Shown here: positions 7,669-16,387 of the stretch, piece after piece
Numbering within the stretch: position 1 is the first letter of the stretch
Layout: every line of letters begins with the position of its first letter
DNA from: Pseudomonas antarctica
GTDB lineage: Bacteria > Pseudomonadota > Gammaproteobacteria > Pseudomonadales > Pseudomonadaceae
Direction of reading: 5' to 3'
DNA length: 64,000 nucleotides
Assembly: GCF_001647715.1 (NCBI RefSeq)
Contig: NZ_CP015600.1
Coordinates: forward strand, 2,356,001 to 2,420,000
Program-made: the position numbers and the translations under genes
The notes under the pieces: generated by a model
The model's input: only the letters and a program-made list of their open reading frames with translations
Told to the model about the DNA's origin: nothing
Database searches by the model: none

Positions 7669-9870
7669 ATGGATGGCTCGGTTTCAACACGCATGATGGA
7701 AGAGGGCAGGTGGCGCGAGCTGTATCGCCTGGCGCTCAACCCTGAATGTTTTCTGGAGGCTGCGTACCTCAACCGTATGTTGGGCAGCGGTGAGCCAACG
7801 CAGCTGTCGCAGCTGTCGCCTCGGATCGACCAGTGGCAAGTGTCTCAGGCAACGGCATACGCCAGCGCTGCGGCAGCGGCCGCTGAACGCAACAACACCC
7901 GCGCCTTTGCCCAGGCGCTGGCCATTTACTCGGCGCCGATGGCCTCGGTGCTCGGCTGCTGGCTTCAGGGCATGAGTGCGCCTGGGGTTTTCGAAGACCC
8001 GGCACAGCTACGAATCATGCAATTGTTTGCCCATGACGTGGGCGTCGGTTACCCGAATGCGTCGCGGGCCCATCATTTCAAAGCGCTGCTGGGCCAGTTG
8101 CAACTGACGGCTTATGCCCTGGCGCCTGAGCAACTGTCGACGTTGCCGGACCTCAGTGACGACGCGTTTGAATTGCCCGCATTACTGTTGGCGCTGAGCC
8201 GTCGCAGTGATGAATTTGGTGATGAACTGTGCGGTATCGACTGGGTGTTGCGGGCAGTGGGGTTATGCCCCGGCTGGGCCGCGATGGGGCAACTCGACGG
8301 TGTGGCGCTGGAGGTGCGGCGCCTGGACCTGAGTGAGTCATTCCCTGGCATGGAGCCGGCATCGCTGCGCCAGATCAGCCAGTGGGTTGCGCGCCAGGTT
8401 GCCTTGCAAAGTGAGGAACGGCAGGCGCGGTTGATGCGTGGGGCCAGCTGGGTGTTTGGCGCGTTACAGCGCTGGAATGCTCGACTGTACAACGCGTCGT
8501 TGGCGGCCACTTGCCCGCAGCAGGCGATGATGCAGTTGGTGCAGCGCCTGGCCAGGGTCGGCGCGGTGTATCACCAGAACTACCTGATCGAAGGCCGTAG
8601 CCTGGCGCTCTGGCTTGGGGAGGCACAGACCGACCCTGCGCCCTTGCTGGATGTGCTGTCCCGCAGCCGCTTGATCGTCCCCGGCAACGCGAAAAAAAGC
8701 CTGTTGGTGACCAGCCTGGTGGCGCCGACGGGCCGCATGTTCCGCATTTTCAGTGAGGCGGATTTGAGCGTGATTCGCCAATGGATCGACGCGTTACCCC
8801 AGCTTGCCGGCAGTCAGCAGTTGCCTCGACAACCGGTCGATAACGTGGCCATTGAAGCCCGCCAAACCGTGGGCGCCGAGGTCAGTGTTGGCCATTGGCC
8901 CCAGAGTTTGCGCGAAGCGTATTTTGTCTTGCAGGGGCGGGCGCTGGAGGCCTCCACGCTGCAATTCGCTCACGCCTATGTGTCCCGTTGGCTGGCGCGT
9001 TCGCAGCGGTCGCTGAAAACCTCCGGGCGCCAGCTGCCCGAGCAGTGGGGCACCCATGTGCTGCGCGCCTGGTTGCTCGATAAGCATGACCAGCACGGCC
9101 AGCAGTTCGATAACAGCGACCCCGCGCAAATGCCGAGCCGTGAAGAAATCATTGATTCAACCCTGCAACTGGCGCCCTTGACGCTGATCGACGGTGCCTG
9201 GCTGCAAGGTTTTACCGATGTGGGTTTGGCGTCTTCCCATGTCGGCTACAGCTTGTTTCAGACGTATTGGGATGAGCTGGGCAACGGCATCGCTGCGCTC
9301 AATCATCCGAAGATCTACCGCGATGGCTTGCGCGAGATGGATTTCGAGCTGGCGCCAACCGGCAGCCGTGAATTTGCCGAGGACCCGCGCCTGGACGAGG
9401 CGTCCTTCCGCTTGCCGGTGTATTGGCTGTGCCTGGGGAAACTGCCGGTGACCTTTATGCCGGAAATTCTCGGCATGAACCTGGCGATGGAGTTATCCGG
9501 CGTGGGCGGTACTTATCGCTCTGCGCGACGTTTTCTGCGGCACTACGGTTTCAGCACCGCCTTCGTTGATCTGCATAACACCATCGACAACGTTTCCACC
9601 GGGCACTCAGCCTGGGCTGCCGATGCGATTGACGCTTACATGCGCCCATTGGCCACGGCTGAAGCCGTCGCCGAGCAATGGCAGCGCGTACGCGTGGGCT
9701 ATGAATCACTGGCGCCGATGCCGAGCAAGTGGGACTCGATATTGAGTCGGCTGGGCCTGTCATCGGTGGGGCGCGTGTTACCGCGTACGGAGCGGGCAAC
9801 GGCTTCAAATGACTATCTCCATCACCTGCCGATCACTCGGGAAGTGTTGACGCACGTGACCGATCAGTAA
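7669..9870 (+). CDS. gvgC: Large protein with C-terminal heme-oxygenase-like diiron oxidase domain
   Basis: 733 aa. The first ~430 residues resemble nothing I know. Residues about 505-660 carry the pattern of the heme-oxygenase-like diiron family (iron-containing redox enzymes): DELGNG (E536), NHPKIY (H546), MPEILGMNLAMELSG (E599, E608) and HNTIDN...GHSAWA (H636, D640, H646). Members of that family perform N-oxygenation and oxidative fragmentation of amino acids. The cluster product contains an N-O bond, so this is the best local candidate for that oxidation; this is inference. The ATG at 7669 has AAGG 8 nt upstream; the frame also offers a TTG at 7651. Confidence 0.75.
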   Translation: MDGSVSTRMMEEGRWRELYRLALNPECFLEAAYLNRMLGSGEPTQLSQLSPRIDQWQVSQATAYASAAAAAAERNNTRAFAQALAIYSAPMASVLGCWLQGMSAPGVFEDPAQLRIMQLFAHDVGVGYPNASRAHHFKALLGQLQLTAYALAPEQLSTLPDLSDDAFELPALLLALSRRSDEFGDELCGIDWVLRAVGLCPGWAAMGQLDGVALEVRRLDLSESFPGMEPASLRQISQWVARQVALQSEERQARLMRGASWVFGALQRWNARLYNASLAATCPQQAMMQLVQRLARVGAVYHQNYLIEGRSLALWLGEAQTDPAPLLDVLSRSRLIVPGNAKKSLLVTSLVAPTGRMFRIFSEADLSVIRQWIDALPQLAGSQQLPRQPVDNVAIEARQTVGAEVSVGHWPQSLREAYFVLQGRALEASTLQFAHAYVSRWLARSQRSLKTSGRQLPEQWGTHVLRAWLLDKHDQHGQQFDNSDPAQMPSREEIIDSTLQLAPLTLIDGAWLQGFTDVGLASSHVGYSLFQTYWDELGNGIAALNHPKIYRDGLREMDFELAPTGSREFAEDPRLDEASFRLPVYWLCLGKLPVTFMPEILGMNLAMELSGVGGTYRSARRFLRHYGFSTAFVDLHNTIDNVSTGHSAWAADAIDAYMRPLATAEAVAEQWQRVRVGYESLAPMPSKWDSILSRLGLSSVGRVLPRTERATASNDYLHHLPITREVLTHVTDQ

Positions 9871-9887
9871 CGCCACGAGGAGCAACT

Positions 9888-10931
9888 ATGTCTTTGGTAG
9901 AAGTGCATAACGAATGGGACCCCCTCGAGGAAATGATCGTGGGTATTGCCCATGGCGCGCGCGTGCCTCGGCCGGACAAAGGCCTGTTCGCCCTTGATTA
10001 CAGCGAACATCACGACGCCATGCATGAGATTCCGTCGGGCCCCTATCCCGAGCAGGTCGTTGCAGAGGCCGAAGAAGACCTCGACGCGTTCGCGGCGTTT
10101 CTGGTGGGGCATGGCGTTACCGTACGCCGCCCCAAGAAGTCCTTCCACGCCGAGGTCTTCGGGACGTCCGACTGGAAGACCGACGGTGAATACAATTACT
10201 GCCCTCGGGATGTCCTGCTGCCGATCGGCAAGACCATCATTGAAGCGCCGATGGCCTTGCGCAGCCGCTACTTCGAACCTTTCGCCTACCGTGAACACCT
10301 GCAAGCGTATTTCGCCAGCGGCGCCAACTGGATCTCGGCCCCCAAGCCGCAACTGGGTGACAACACCTACCGGGTGAACCCGCGTGAAGGGTCGATCATT
10401 GCCAATGAGGAACCTATCTTCGATGCAGCCAACGTGCTGCGTATGGGGCGCGACATCCTTTACCTGGAGTCGCGCAGTGGCAATCGGCTGGGCTACGAAT
10501 GGCTCAAGCGAGTGCTCGGTGATCAATACCGGGTGCACGCCCTCAGTGGGTTCTACGACGGTACGCACCTGGACACCACGATCACCCTGGTACGCCCCGG
10601 GTTGGTGGTGTTGAACCCTGAGCGTATCGCCAAGGACCAGGTGCCGGAAGTGTTCAAGCACTGGGACATTATCTGGGCGCCCGACATGGTGGACACCGGT
10701 TATTGCTGGTCCTACCCACGCGCATCCATTTGGCAGGGCATGAACTTCATCATGGTCAACCCGTCGTTGGCGGTGATCAACGACCAGCAAGTCCCGTTGA
10801 TTCGTGCGCTGGAACGCCATGGCATCGATGTGGCGCCGTTGAAGATGCGGCATGCCCGCAGTTTGAGCGGTGGGTTCCATTGTGTGTCCGTTGATATCCG
10901 TCGGCGCGGCACGCTGGAAGACTACCGTTGA
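9888..10931 (+). CDS. gvgD: Amidinotransferase (glycine/inosamine amidinotransferase family)
   Basis: 347 aa. The catalytic Cys is C332 in GGFHCVSVDIRR, with the family Asp in FDAANVLRMGRD and His in GTHLDTTI. Relatives move an amidino group from arginine onto an amine, so this enzyme could guanidinylate an aminooxy intermediate or product. GAGGAG precedes the ATG. As I recall, the WH6 study found two genes in the centre of the cluster dispensable for the formylated product, and this gene and the next fit that position. That suggests a second, guanidino-type product. Family is certain; substrate is inferred. Confidence 0.85.
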   Translation: MSLVEVHNEWDPLEEMIVGIAHGARVPRPDKGLFALDYSEHHDAMHEIPSGPYPEQVVAEAEEDLDAFAAFLVGHGVTVRRPKKSFHAEVFGTSDWKTDGEYNYCPRDVLLPIGKTIIEAPMALRSRYFEPFAYREHLQAYFASGANWISAPKPQLGDNTYRVNPREGSIIANEEPIFDAANVLRMGRDILYLESRSGNRLGYEWLKRVLGDQYRVHALSGFYDGTHLDTTITLVRPGLVVLNPERIAKDQVPEVFKHWDIIWAPDMVDTGYCWSYPRASIWQGMNFIMVNPSLAVINDQQVPLIRALERHGIDVAPLKMRHARSLSGGFHCVSVDIRRRGTLEDYR

Positions 10932-10944
10932 TAAGGGGGCAGTG

Positions 10945-11568
10945 ATGCAGATTCTGGATTACTACGCGGTTGCATTGTTCGTGATCGCCACCTGCGTCAC
11001 GCCGGGGCCGAACAACGTGATGTTGATGTCCTCGGGCGCCAACTTCGGAATGGGCCGCACCCTGCGCCACGTGGCCGGGATCAACATCGGCTTTCCGTTG
11101 ATGGTGGTGGCGGTCGGCCTGGGCGCCGGCGCGATTTTTCGGCAGTACCCGAGCCTGCATGATGGGTTGCAAGTGATCGGGGCGGTGTACCTGCTGTTTC
11201 TGGCGTATCAGATCGCCCGCTCGCCCACCGCCGACCTGGCTGACAAGTCCGGCAAGCCCCTGGGGTTCACTGGCGCGGCGTTGTTTCAGTGGGTCAATCC
11301 GAAAGCCTGGGTCATGGCGGTGGGCGCGGTGTTGGCTTACACGTCGCCCCTGGGCGGCTACACCCTGCAGGTTTTTTTGATTGCACTGTTGTTCTTTTTG
11401 TTCGGCACACCGTGCTCGATGGTGTGGGTTTTTTTTGGGCAGTACCTGCGGCGCTTCTTGACGCGGCCGCGGCATTTGAAGGTCTTCAATATCGCCATGA
11501 GCCTGGTGCTGGTGGTGTCGTTGATACCGGTCATAAAAAGTCTGCCATTCGCTCAAGGATGGTTTTGA
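10945..11568 (+). CDS. gvgE: LysE/RhtB-family amino-acid exporter
   Basis: 207 aa, usual length for the family, with about six membrane segments. The N-terminal TPGPNNVMLMSSGANFG is the LysE/RhtB signature. It should export an amino acid or analogue across the inner membrane. AAGGGGG stands before the ATG at 10945, 13 nt after the amidinotransferase. It sits next to that gene rather than at the cluster end, so it may serve the guanidino branch product. A second exporter lies at 15758. Confidence 0.88.
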   Translation: MQILDYYAVALFVIATCVTPGPNNVMLMSSGANFGMGRTLRHVAGINIGFPLMVVAVGLGAGAIFRQYPSLHDGLQVIGAVYLLFLAYQIARSPTADLADKSGKPLGFTGAALFQWVNPKAWVMAVGAVLAYTSPLGGYTLQVFLIALLFFLFGTPCSMVWVFFGQYLRRFLTRPRHLKVFNIAMSLVLVVSLIPVIKSLPFAQGWF

Positions 11569-11579
11569 AACGCCTAGAA

Positions 11580-11619
11580 AGTTGCTGTGCCGCTCACCGC
11601 TCGGTGGGCACAAGCAACT
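11580..11619 (+). other. Hairpin between gvgE and gvgF
   Basis: AGTTGCT (11580-11586) pairs with AGCAACT (11613-11619); inside it GTGCC and GGCAC extend the stem. No T tract follows, so it is not a typical terminator. It could be a processing or attenuation element in the 89-bp gap before the carbamoyltransferase gene. Confidence 0.5.
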
Positions 11620-11657
11620 CCATGGATTGGCATGATGTGATGAGGATGCACACTTAA

Positions 11658-13499
11658 ATGGCTATGTATGTTTTAGGGATATCTGCCTTCTATCACGACA
11701 GTGCTGCCGCCTTGGTCAAGGACGGTGTGCCCGTTGCTGCTGCTCAGGAAGAGCGCTTCACCCGTGTGCGTCACGATCCGGCATTCCCGGCCCAGGCGAT
11801 TGCGTACTGCCTGGACGCCGAGGGGATTACCCTGGATGACCTGGAGGCTGTGGTCTATTACGAAGACCCTCAGGAGAAATTCTCCCGAGTGATGTCCTCC
11901 TTCGCCAGTGGCGGCATCGGCGGCGCCCGCACGTTTATCAATGCGATGCCGGAATGGATTCGTTGGAAGTGGAACGTGCTCAAGTTCGTCGATGAGCAGC
12001 TCGAGGCGCTGGGACGGGGCAAGGCGCCGCGCACCCAGGCGTCCCGGCATCACCGTTCTCACGCGGCCGCTGCGTTTTATCCCTCACCGTTCGAGAACGC
12101 CGCAGTGCTGTGCATCGACGGCATTGGCGAATGGCATTCGACGACCATCTGGCAAGGCCAGGGCTCCAGCCTTGAGCTGAAAAACTCGATTTCCTACCCG
12201 CATTCCCTGGGCCTGCTGTATTCGGCGATGACCTATTACTGTGGTTTCAAGGTCGATTCGGGGGAGTACAAATTGATGGGGTTGGCGCCGTATGGTCAAC
12301 CCATCTATGCCGACAAGATTCGCGATGAACTGATCAATATCCGCCCCGACGGCTCGTTCACCTTGAACATGAAGTACTTCGAGTACCTGCGTGGTGAACG
12401 CATGGTCGGGGAGGCCTTCGAAGCGCTTTTCGAAGGGCCGATCCGCCAACCCGAAAGCCCGATATCGCAGCGTGAATGTGACCTCGCGGCGTCGATTCAA
12501 AAAGTCACCGAAGAGGTGGTCCTGGGGCTGGCGACGGCCGCCGTCAAGCAGACCGGCCAGCGCAATCTGTGCCTGGCCGGCGGGGTCGCATTGAACTGCG
12601 TGGCCAATGGCGTGCTTAGTCGCTCCGGGCGTTTTGACTCGATCTGGATCCAACCGGCAGCCGGGGATGCCGGTTGCGCCTTGGGTGCCGCGATGGATCA
12701 TGCGGTCAAGCGCTGCGGCCGCCCGCACCTGGCCAGCAGCAAGTCGGACGCCATGAGCGGCAGCCTGTTGGGGCCGGGCTTCGGCGATGAAGAAATCGCC
12801 GCATTCCTGCTGGAAAACCAATACCCCTTCATTCGCTATGACGACAGCGGCCTGTATGACCAGGTCGCCAGCCGACTGGCCGATGGCGCTGTGGTGGGCT
12901 GGTTTCAGGGCCGTATGGAGTTTGGCCCGCGGGCCCTGGGCGCGCGCTCGATTCTCGGCGATGCGCGCAACCCGCAGATGCAACGCACGATGAACCTGAA
13001 GATCAAGTATCGCGAGTCGTTCCGCCCGTTTGCGCCAGCAGTACTGGCCGAGGACGCCGGGAATTATTTCGATATCTGTGAAAAAAGCCCCTACATGTTG
13101 ATGGTCGCGCCCGTGTCGGACGCCATCAAAACCCCGCAATCGCTGCAAGAGGGTGGCCCGGAGCGTGGCTTGGGCAGCATCAACAATATTCGCTCGCAAT
13201 TGCCGGCAGTAACCCATGTCGACCTGTCGGCGCGGGTGCAAACGGTGACCGAGGAAAACAACGCGCCGTTCACCTACCTGCTGCGCAGTTTCAAGCAGCG
13301 CACCGGGTGTTCGGTACTGGTCAATACCTCGTTCAACGTGCGTGGCGAGCCCATCGTGTGCAAGCCGGAGGAAGCGTATGCCTGCTTTATGCGCACGGAA
13401 ATGGACGTTCTGGTACTCGGCCGTTACGTACTGGAGCGGCCGGGCCAGCCTGCCTTTGTTGAAAGCGTCGACTGGCGCAACGAAATCCCGCTGGACTGA
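11658..13499 (+). CDS. gvgF: Carbamoyltransferase (NodU/TobZ family)
   Basis: 613 aa, full length for NodU/TobZ-type O-carbamoyltransferases. The Kae1-like half begins GISAFYHDSAAALV and contains HRSHAAAAFYPSPF, CIDGIGEW and GGVALNCVANG. The C-terminal half has FGPRALGARSILGDARN, FRPFAPAVL and LVNTSFNVRGEPIVCKPEEA. The family makes carbamoyl-adenylate from carbamoyl phosphate and ATP and transfers the carbamoyl group. In this pathway it probably activates a hydroxyl for later elimination; that step is inference. A second possible ATG is at 11664. Confidence 0.9.
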   Translation: MAMYVLGISAFYHDSAAALVKDGVPVAAAQEERFTRVRHDPAFPAQAIAYCLDAEGITLDDLEAVVYYEDPQEKFSRVMSSFASGGIGGARTFINAMPEWIRWKWNVLKFVDEQLEALGRGKAPRTQASRHHRSHAAAAFYPSPFENAAVLCIDGIGEWHSTTIWQGQGSSLELKNSISYPHSLGLLYSAMTYYCGFKVDSGEYKLMGLAPYGQPIYADKIRDELINIRPDGSFTLNMKYFEYLRGERMVGEAFEALFEGPIRQPESPISQRECDLAASIQKVTEEVVLGLATAAVKQTGQRNLCLAGGVALNCVANGVLSRSGRFDSIWIQPAAGDAGCALGAAMDHAVKRCGRPHLASSKSDAMSGSLLGPGFGDEEIAAFLLENQYPFIRYDDSGLYDQVASRLADGAVVGWFQGRMEFGPRALGARSILGDARNPQMQRTMNLKIKYRESFRPFAPAVLAEDAGNYFDICEKSPYMLMVAPVSDAIKTPQSLQEGGPERGLGSINNIRSQLPAVTHVDLSARVQTVTEENNAPFTYLLRSFKQRTGCSVLVNTSFNVRGEPIVCKPEEAYACFMRTEMDVLVLGRYVLERPGQPAFVESVDWRNEIPLD

Positions 13500-13530
13500 T
13501 CGTGACCCCTAACTTTCCGGAGCTTTTTCC

Positions 13531-13674
13531 ATGCTGAGATTTCTCGCGTTTATCGTGTTCATGGTTGTACTCCTGCCCGTCGGGTTGACGCGCTCGGTGC
13601 TGCATTCCTCACGGTTTGGCCGTCGCTTCCACCAGGCGCCGTCCGCGTGGGATCACGCCGTCAATCAACCGTAA
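13531..13674 (+). CDS. gvgG: Small membrane-anchored cluster peptide (47 aa)
   Basis: Starts at the ATG at 13531, 31 nt after the carbamoyltransferase stop, with CCGGAG upstream, and ends at 13674. The first ~20 residues (MLRFLAFIVFMVVLLPVG) are a hydrophobic segment; the remainder is basic then polar and ends AVNQP. At 144 nt it fits the second required ORF shorter than 150 nt in the WH6 cluster. It may be a single-pass membrane peptide assisting a transporter or enzyme. No homologous family is known to me. Confidence 0.65.
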   Translation: MLRFLAFIVFMVVLLPVGLTRSVLHSSRFGRRFHQAPSAWDHAVNQP

Positions 13675-13700
13675 CGCCATCGGCCTAAGGATCTGTGTCC

Positions 13701-15020
13701 ATGTCAAAGGTGATTTACAAAAACCTCAATACCTCACCGATTCTTGCGGTGGGTGGCGCCGGGTGCTGGCTGGAGGATGCGGCGGGTAAACGCTACCTCG
13801 ACACCTGTGGGGGTGTCGCGGTGTCGAGCCTGGGCCATGGCCACCCGCGCATCGTTGCGGCGTTCGAGCGGGAGGCGAAAAAACTCGCCTGGGCCCATGC
13901 CGGCAGTTTCACCACGGCGGCAGCGGAGGAACTGGCTGAACACCTGGTGGCCGGCAGCGGCGGCCTGGCGCGAGCGCAGTTTTTGTCGGGAGGCTCGGAG
14001 GTGATGGAGTTGGCGATGAAAATCGCCTACCAGTACCAGTGCGAGCGGGGGCTGCCGGATAAGTCGGTGTTTATTTCCCGGCGCCAGAGCTATCACGGCA
14101 GCACCCTGGGCACCCTGAGCATTTCCGGTAACCCGCAGCGTCAGTCGGTGTTTGGCCAGTTGTTCCCGGCGGCCGAGTTCGTGTCGCCGTGTTACGCCTA
14201 CCGTGATCAGCGGCACGACGAAACTGAAGAGCAGTATGCAACCCGCCTGGCCGAAGAACTGGACCAGAAAATCCGCGCCTTGGGCAGCGAAAATGTCGCG
14301 GCGTTTTTCGCCGAAACCGTGGTGGGTTCGACCAGCGGCGCTGTTCCCCCGGTGCCGGGTTACTTTCGCAAAATCAAGGCGGTCTGCGAGCGTCACGATG
14401 TGCTGTTGATTCTCGATGAGGTGATGGCCGGGATGGGGCGCACCGGCCAGATGTTCGCGTATGCCGACGACGGCATCGTGCCGGACATGGTCGCCGTGGG
14501 CAAAGGCCTGGCGGCCGGTTACATGCCGATTTCAGCGCTGCTCATCAGTGAACAGGTGCATTCGGTGATGGCGCGGGGCTCGGGCGTATTGGGCAACGGC
14601 CAAACCCATGTCAACCATCCACTGGCCTGTGCCATCGCCCTGGAGGTGCAGCAGGTCATCGTTGAAGACGAACTGTTGGCCCGGGTGCGCCAGCGCGGCG
14701 AGCAGCTGCGCAGTTGGCTCAAGGAAAGCCTGAGTGACCTGGATACCGTTGGCGATGTGCGCGGGCGAGGGTTGTTTGTCGGGGTTGAATTTGTGCAAGA
14801 CCGCGCCACCAAGGCGCCGTTCAAGGGCGGTGGTGCGTATGCGGCAGCGCTCAAGCAAGAGGCCTTGGCACGCGGCCTGCTGATCTACCCGGGCAGTGGC
14901 ACCGTGCAGGGCGTACAAGGCAATCATGTGCTGTTTGCACCGCCATTTATCACCCGTGAAGACGAGCTGGCGCAAATGGTTGAACGGTTCAGTGCGGTGG
15001 TGCGGGCCGTGGCTCATTAG
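13701..15020 (+). CDS. gvgH: Class III PLP-dependent aminotransferase
   Basis: 439 aa. The PLP lysine is K268 in VAVGKGLAAGYMPISALL, with D239 in LILDEVMAGMGRTG contacting the pyridine nitrogen. FLSGGSEVMELAMK and SRRQSYHGSTLGTLS are the usual phosphate-binding blocks. It should transaminate an omega- or alpha-amino intermediate in oxyvinylglycine formation. AAGGA precedes the ATG at 13701; a GTG at 13695 is a weaker choice. It follows the 47-aa gene by 26 nt. Confidence 0.9.
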   Translation: MSKVIYKNLNTSPILAVGGAGCWLEDAAGKRYLDTCGGVAVSSLGHGHPRIVAAFEREAKKLAWAHAGSFTTAAAEELAEHLVAGSGGLARAQFLSGGSEVMELAMKIAYQYQCERGLPDKSVFISRRQSYHGSTLGTLSISGNPQRQSVFGQLFPAAEFVSPCYAYRDQRHDETEEQYATRLAEELDQKIRALGSENVAAFFAETVVGSTSGAVPPVPGYFRKIKAVCERHDVLLILDEVMAGMGRTGQMFAYADDGIVPDMVAVGKGLAAGYMPISALLISEQVHSVMARGSGVLGNGQTHVNHPLACAIALEVQQVIVEDELLARVRQRGEQLRSWLKESLSDLDTVGDVRGRGLFVGVEFVQDRATKAPFKGGGAYAAALKQEALARGLLIYPGSGTVQGVQGNHVLFAPPFITREDELAQMVERFSAVVRAVAH

Positions 15021-15076
15021 CCGTCAGGCGATGTATCGCGCGTTCACCCAAATTACGTAGAAATGGAGCAGTGAAG

Positions 15077-15679
15077 ATGCAGACAATCGAGCCGTGCAAG
15101 GACAAAGTCCTGCTGTCGGTGTGCACCATGGACTGGTGCGATCATGGGGTGGAATTCGCCAAGACCGTGTTCTCCAACCTTGAGGTGTTTTGTTGGGACC
15201 CGGGTGATCCTTACCCTTATCACCTGGATAATTGGGAAGGCGACTGGATCATTTCCTACCGTGGCGATTTCATCTTCCCAGAGAGCATTTATAAAAATGC
15301 GCGCAAGGGTGCGATCAATCTGCACCCAGCGCCGCCCAAGTATCGCGGGCTGGGCAGTCAGCATTACGCAATTTACTACAACGATGAAACCTACGGCTCG
15401 ACGTGCCACCACCTTGCGCCGTCGGTCGACAGTGGCCAGATCATCAATGTTGCGCGCTTCAATGTAGCGCCCGCCGAGACGGCATCGTCCCTGCGCCTGC
15501 ATGTCGGGGCCTATTGCTTGCAGCAGTTTATTCATCTGCTGACCGACTACATCCTGGTGGGGCGACCGTTGCCGGTCTCGCCGGAGAACTGGGGGGAGCG
15601 GTTGTACAAACAATCGGAACTCAAACCCTGGATGGAGCAGATTCGTGCCCAAGAGCCGGATCATCGTTGTTTCAAGTAG
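15077..15679 (+). CDS. gvgI: Formyltransferase (methionyl-tRNA formyltransferase-like fold)
   Basis: 200 aa, a single formyltransferase domain. The catalytic Asn-His-Asp set is N81 and H83 in NLHPAPPKYRG and D118 in HHLAPSVDSGQII. The family uses 10-formyltetrahydrofolate to formylate an amine. The product of the related WH6 cluster carries a formylaminooxy group, so this is the obvious enzyme for that group. It lacks the C-terminal tRNA-binding domain of Fmt. GGAG is 8 nt before the ATG at 15077; a GTG at 15071 is possible. Confidence 0.88.
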   Translation: MQTIEPCKDKVLLSVCTMDWCDHGVEFAKTVFSNLEVFCWDPGDPYPYHLDNWEGDWIISYRGDFIFPESIYKNARKGAINLHPAPPKYRGLGSQHYAIYYNDETYGSTCHHLAPSVDSGQIINVARFNVAPAETASSLRLHVGAYCLQQFIHLLTDYILVGRPLPVSPENWGERLYKQSELKPWMEQIRAQEPDHRCFK

Positions 15680-15692
15680 TTTTTGGGCAAGT

Positions 15693-15720
15693 CACTTCAA
15701 GCCGCTTGTGGCTTGAAGTG
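15693..15720 (+). terminator. Strong hairpin between gvgI and gvgJ
   Basis: Perfect 11-bp stem CACTTCAAGCC / GGCTTGAAGTG (15693-15703 and 15710-15720) with a 6-nt loop. No clear U tract follows, so it may attenuate, protect or process the message ahead of the second exporter rather than end it. Confidence 0.5.
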
Positions 15721-15757
15721 TTCACTGCGCGTTGGCGCGACGGGTAAGAGAGCATCT

Positions 15758-16387
15758 ATGTTCGAGTTTTCGAGTTTCGTGGCGGCACTGGGCGTCTACG
15801 TGATCGGCACCGCCAGCCCTGGGCCTGGCAATCTGGCGATCGCCAATACCTCCCTCAATTACGGGCGTACGCCAGGCCTGGCCTTGGCGGCCGGGGTTAT
15901 TTCCGGGTCGCTGTGCTGGGGTGCGATGACCGCTGCCGGTGTCTCGGCGTTGTTGATGTCCAACACCCAGATCCTGCTGTGGCTGAAGGTACTGGGTGCG
16001 TGCTACTTGTTCTTCCTCGCCTGGAAGTCCATCCGTGGCGCACTGGCTCACAACGCCACCATGGTGGCACGGGTGCGGGAAAAACAGACCCGAAACCTGG
16101 GGTTCTATTTGCAGGGGCTGGGCATTCACTTGACCAACCCCAAGGCGGCCTTGACCTGGTTCACCGTGACCACCGTCGGGCTTAGCGCCAATGCGCCGGC
16201 CTGGACCAGTTTTGTGCTGGTGGCGGGCTGTGCGCTGTTGGGGTTTCTGATTTTTTGTACCTACGCCCTGGTATTTTCCGCCCATTCGGCGGAACCGTTT
16301 TTCACGCGGACGCGTAAATCATTCGGCCTGATTTGCGGCGCCTTCTATTCATTCGTTGCCATAGGCTTTCTCAGTTCACTGTTGTGA
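15758..16387 (+). CDS. gvgJ: LysE/RhtB-family amino-acid exporter
   Basis: 209 aa with about six membrane segments and the family signature ASPGPGNLAIANTSLNYGRTPG near the N-terminus. It closes the cluster, after a strong hairpin, and is the second LysE-type gene in it. Probable role: export of the toxic oxyvinylglycine, giving self-protection. The WH6 work reported several transporters with overlapping roles. The frame is open to 15683, but the ATG at 15758 fits the membrane start. The symbol is by gene order. Confidence 0.85.
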   Translation: MFEFSSFVAALGVYVIGTASPGPGNLAIANTSLNYGRTPGLALAAGVISGSLCWGAMTAAGVSALLMSNTQILLWLKVLGACYLFFLAWKSIRGALAHNATMVARVREKQTRNLGFYLQGLGIHLTNPKAALTWFTVTTVGLSANAPAWTSFVLVAGCALLGFLIFCTYALVFSAHSAEPFFTRTRKSFGLICGAFYSFVAIGFLSSLL

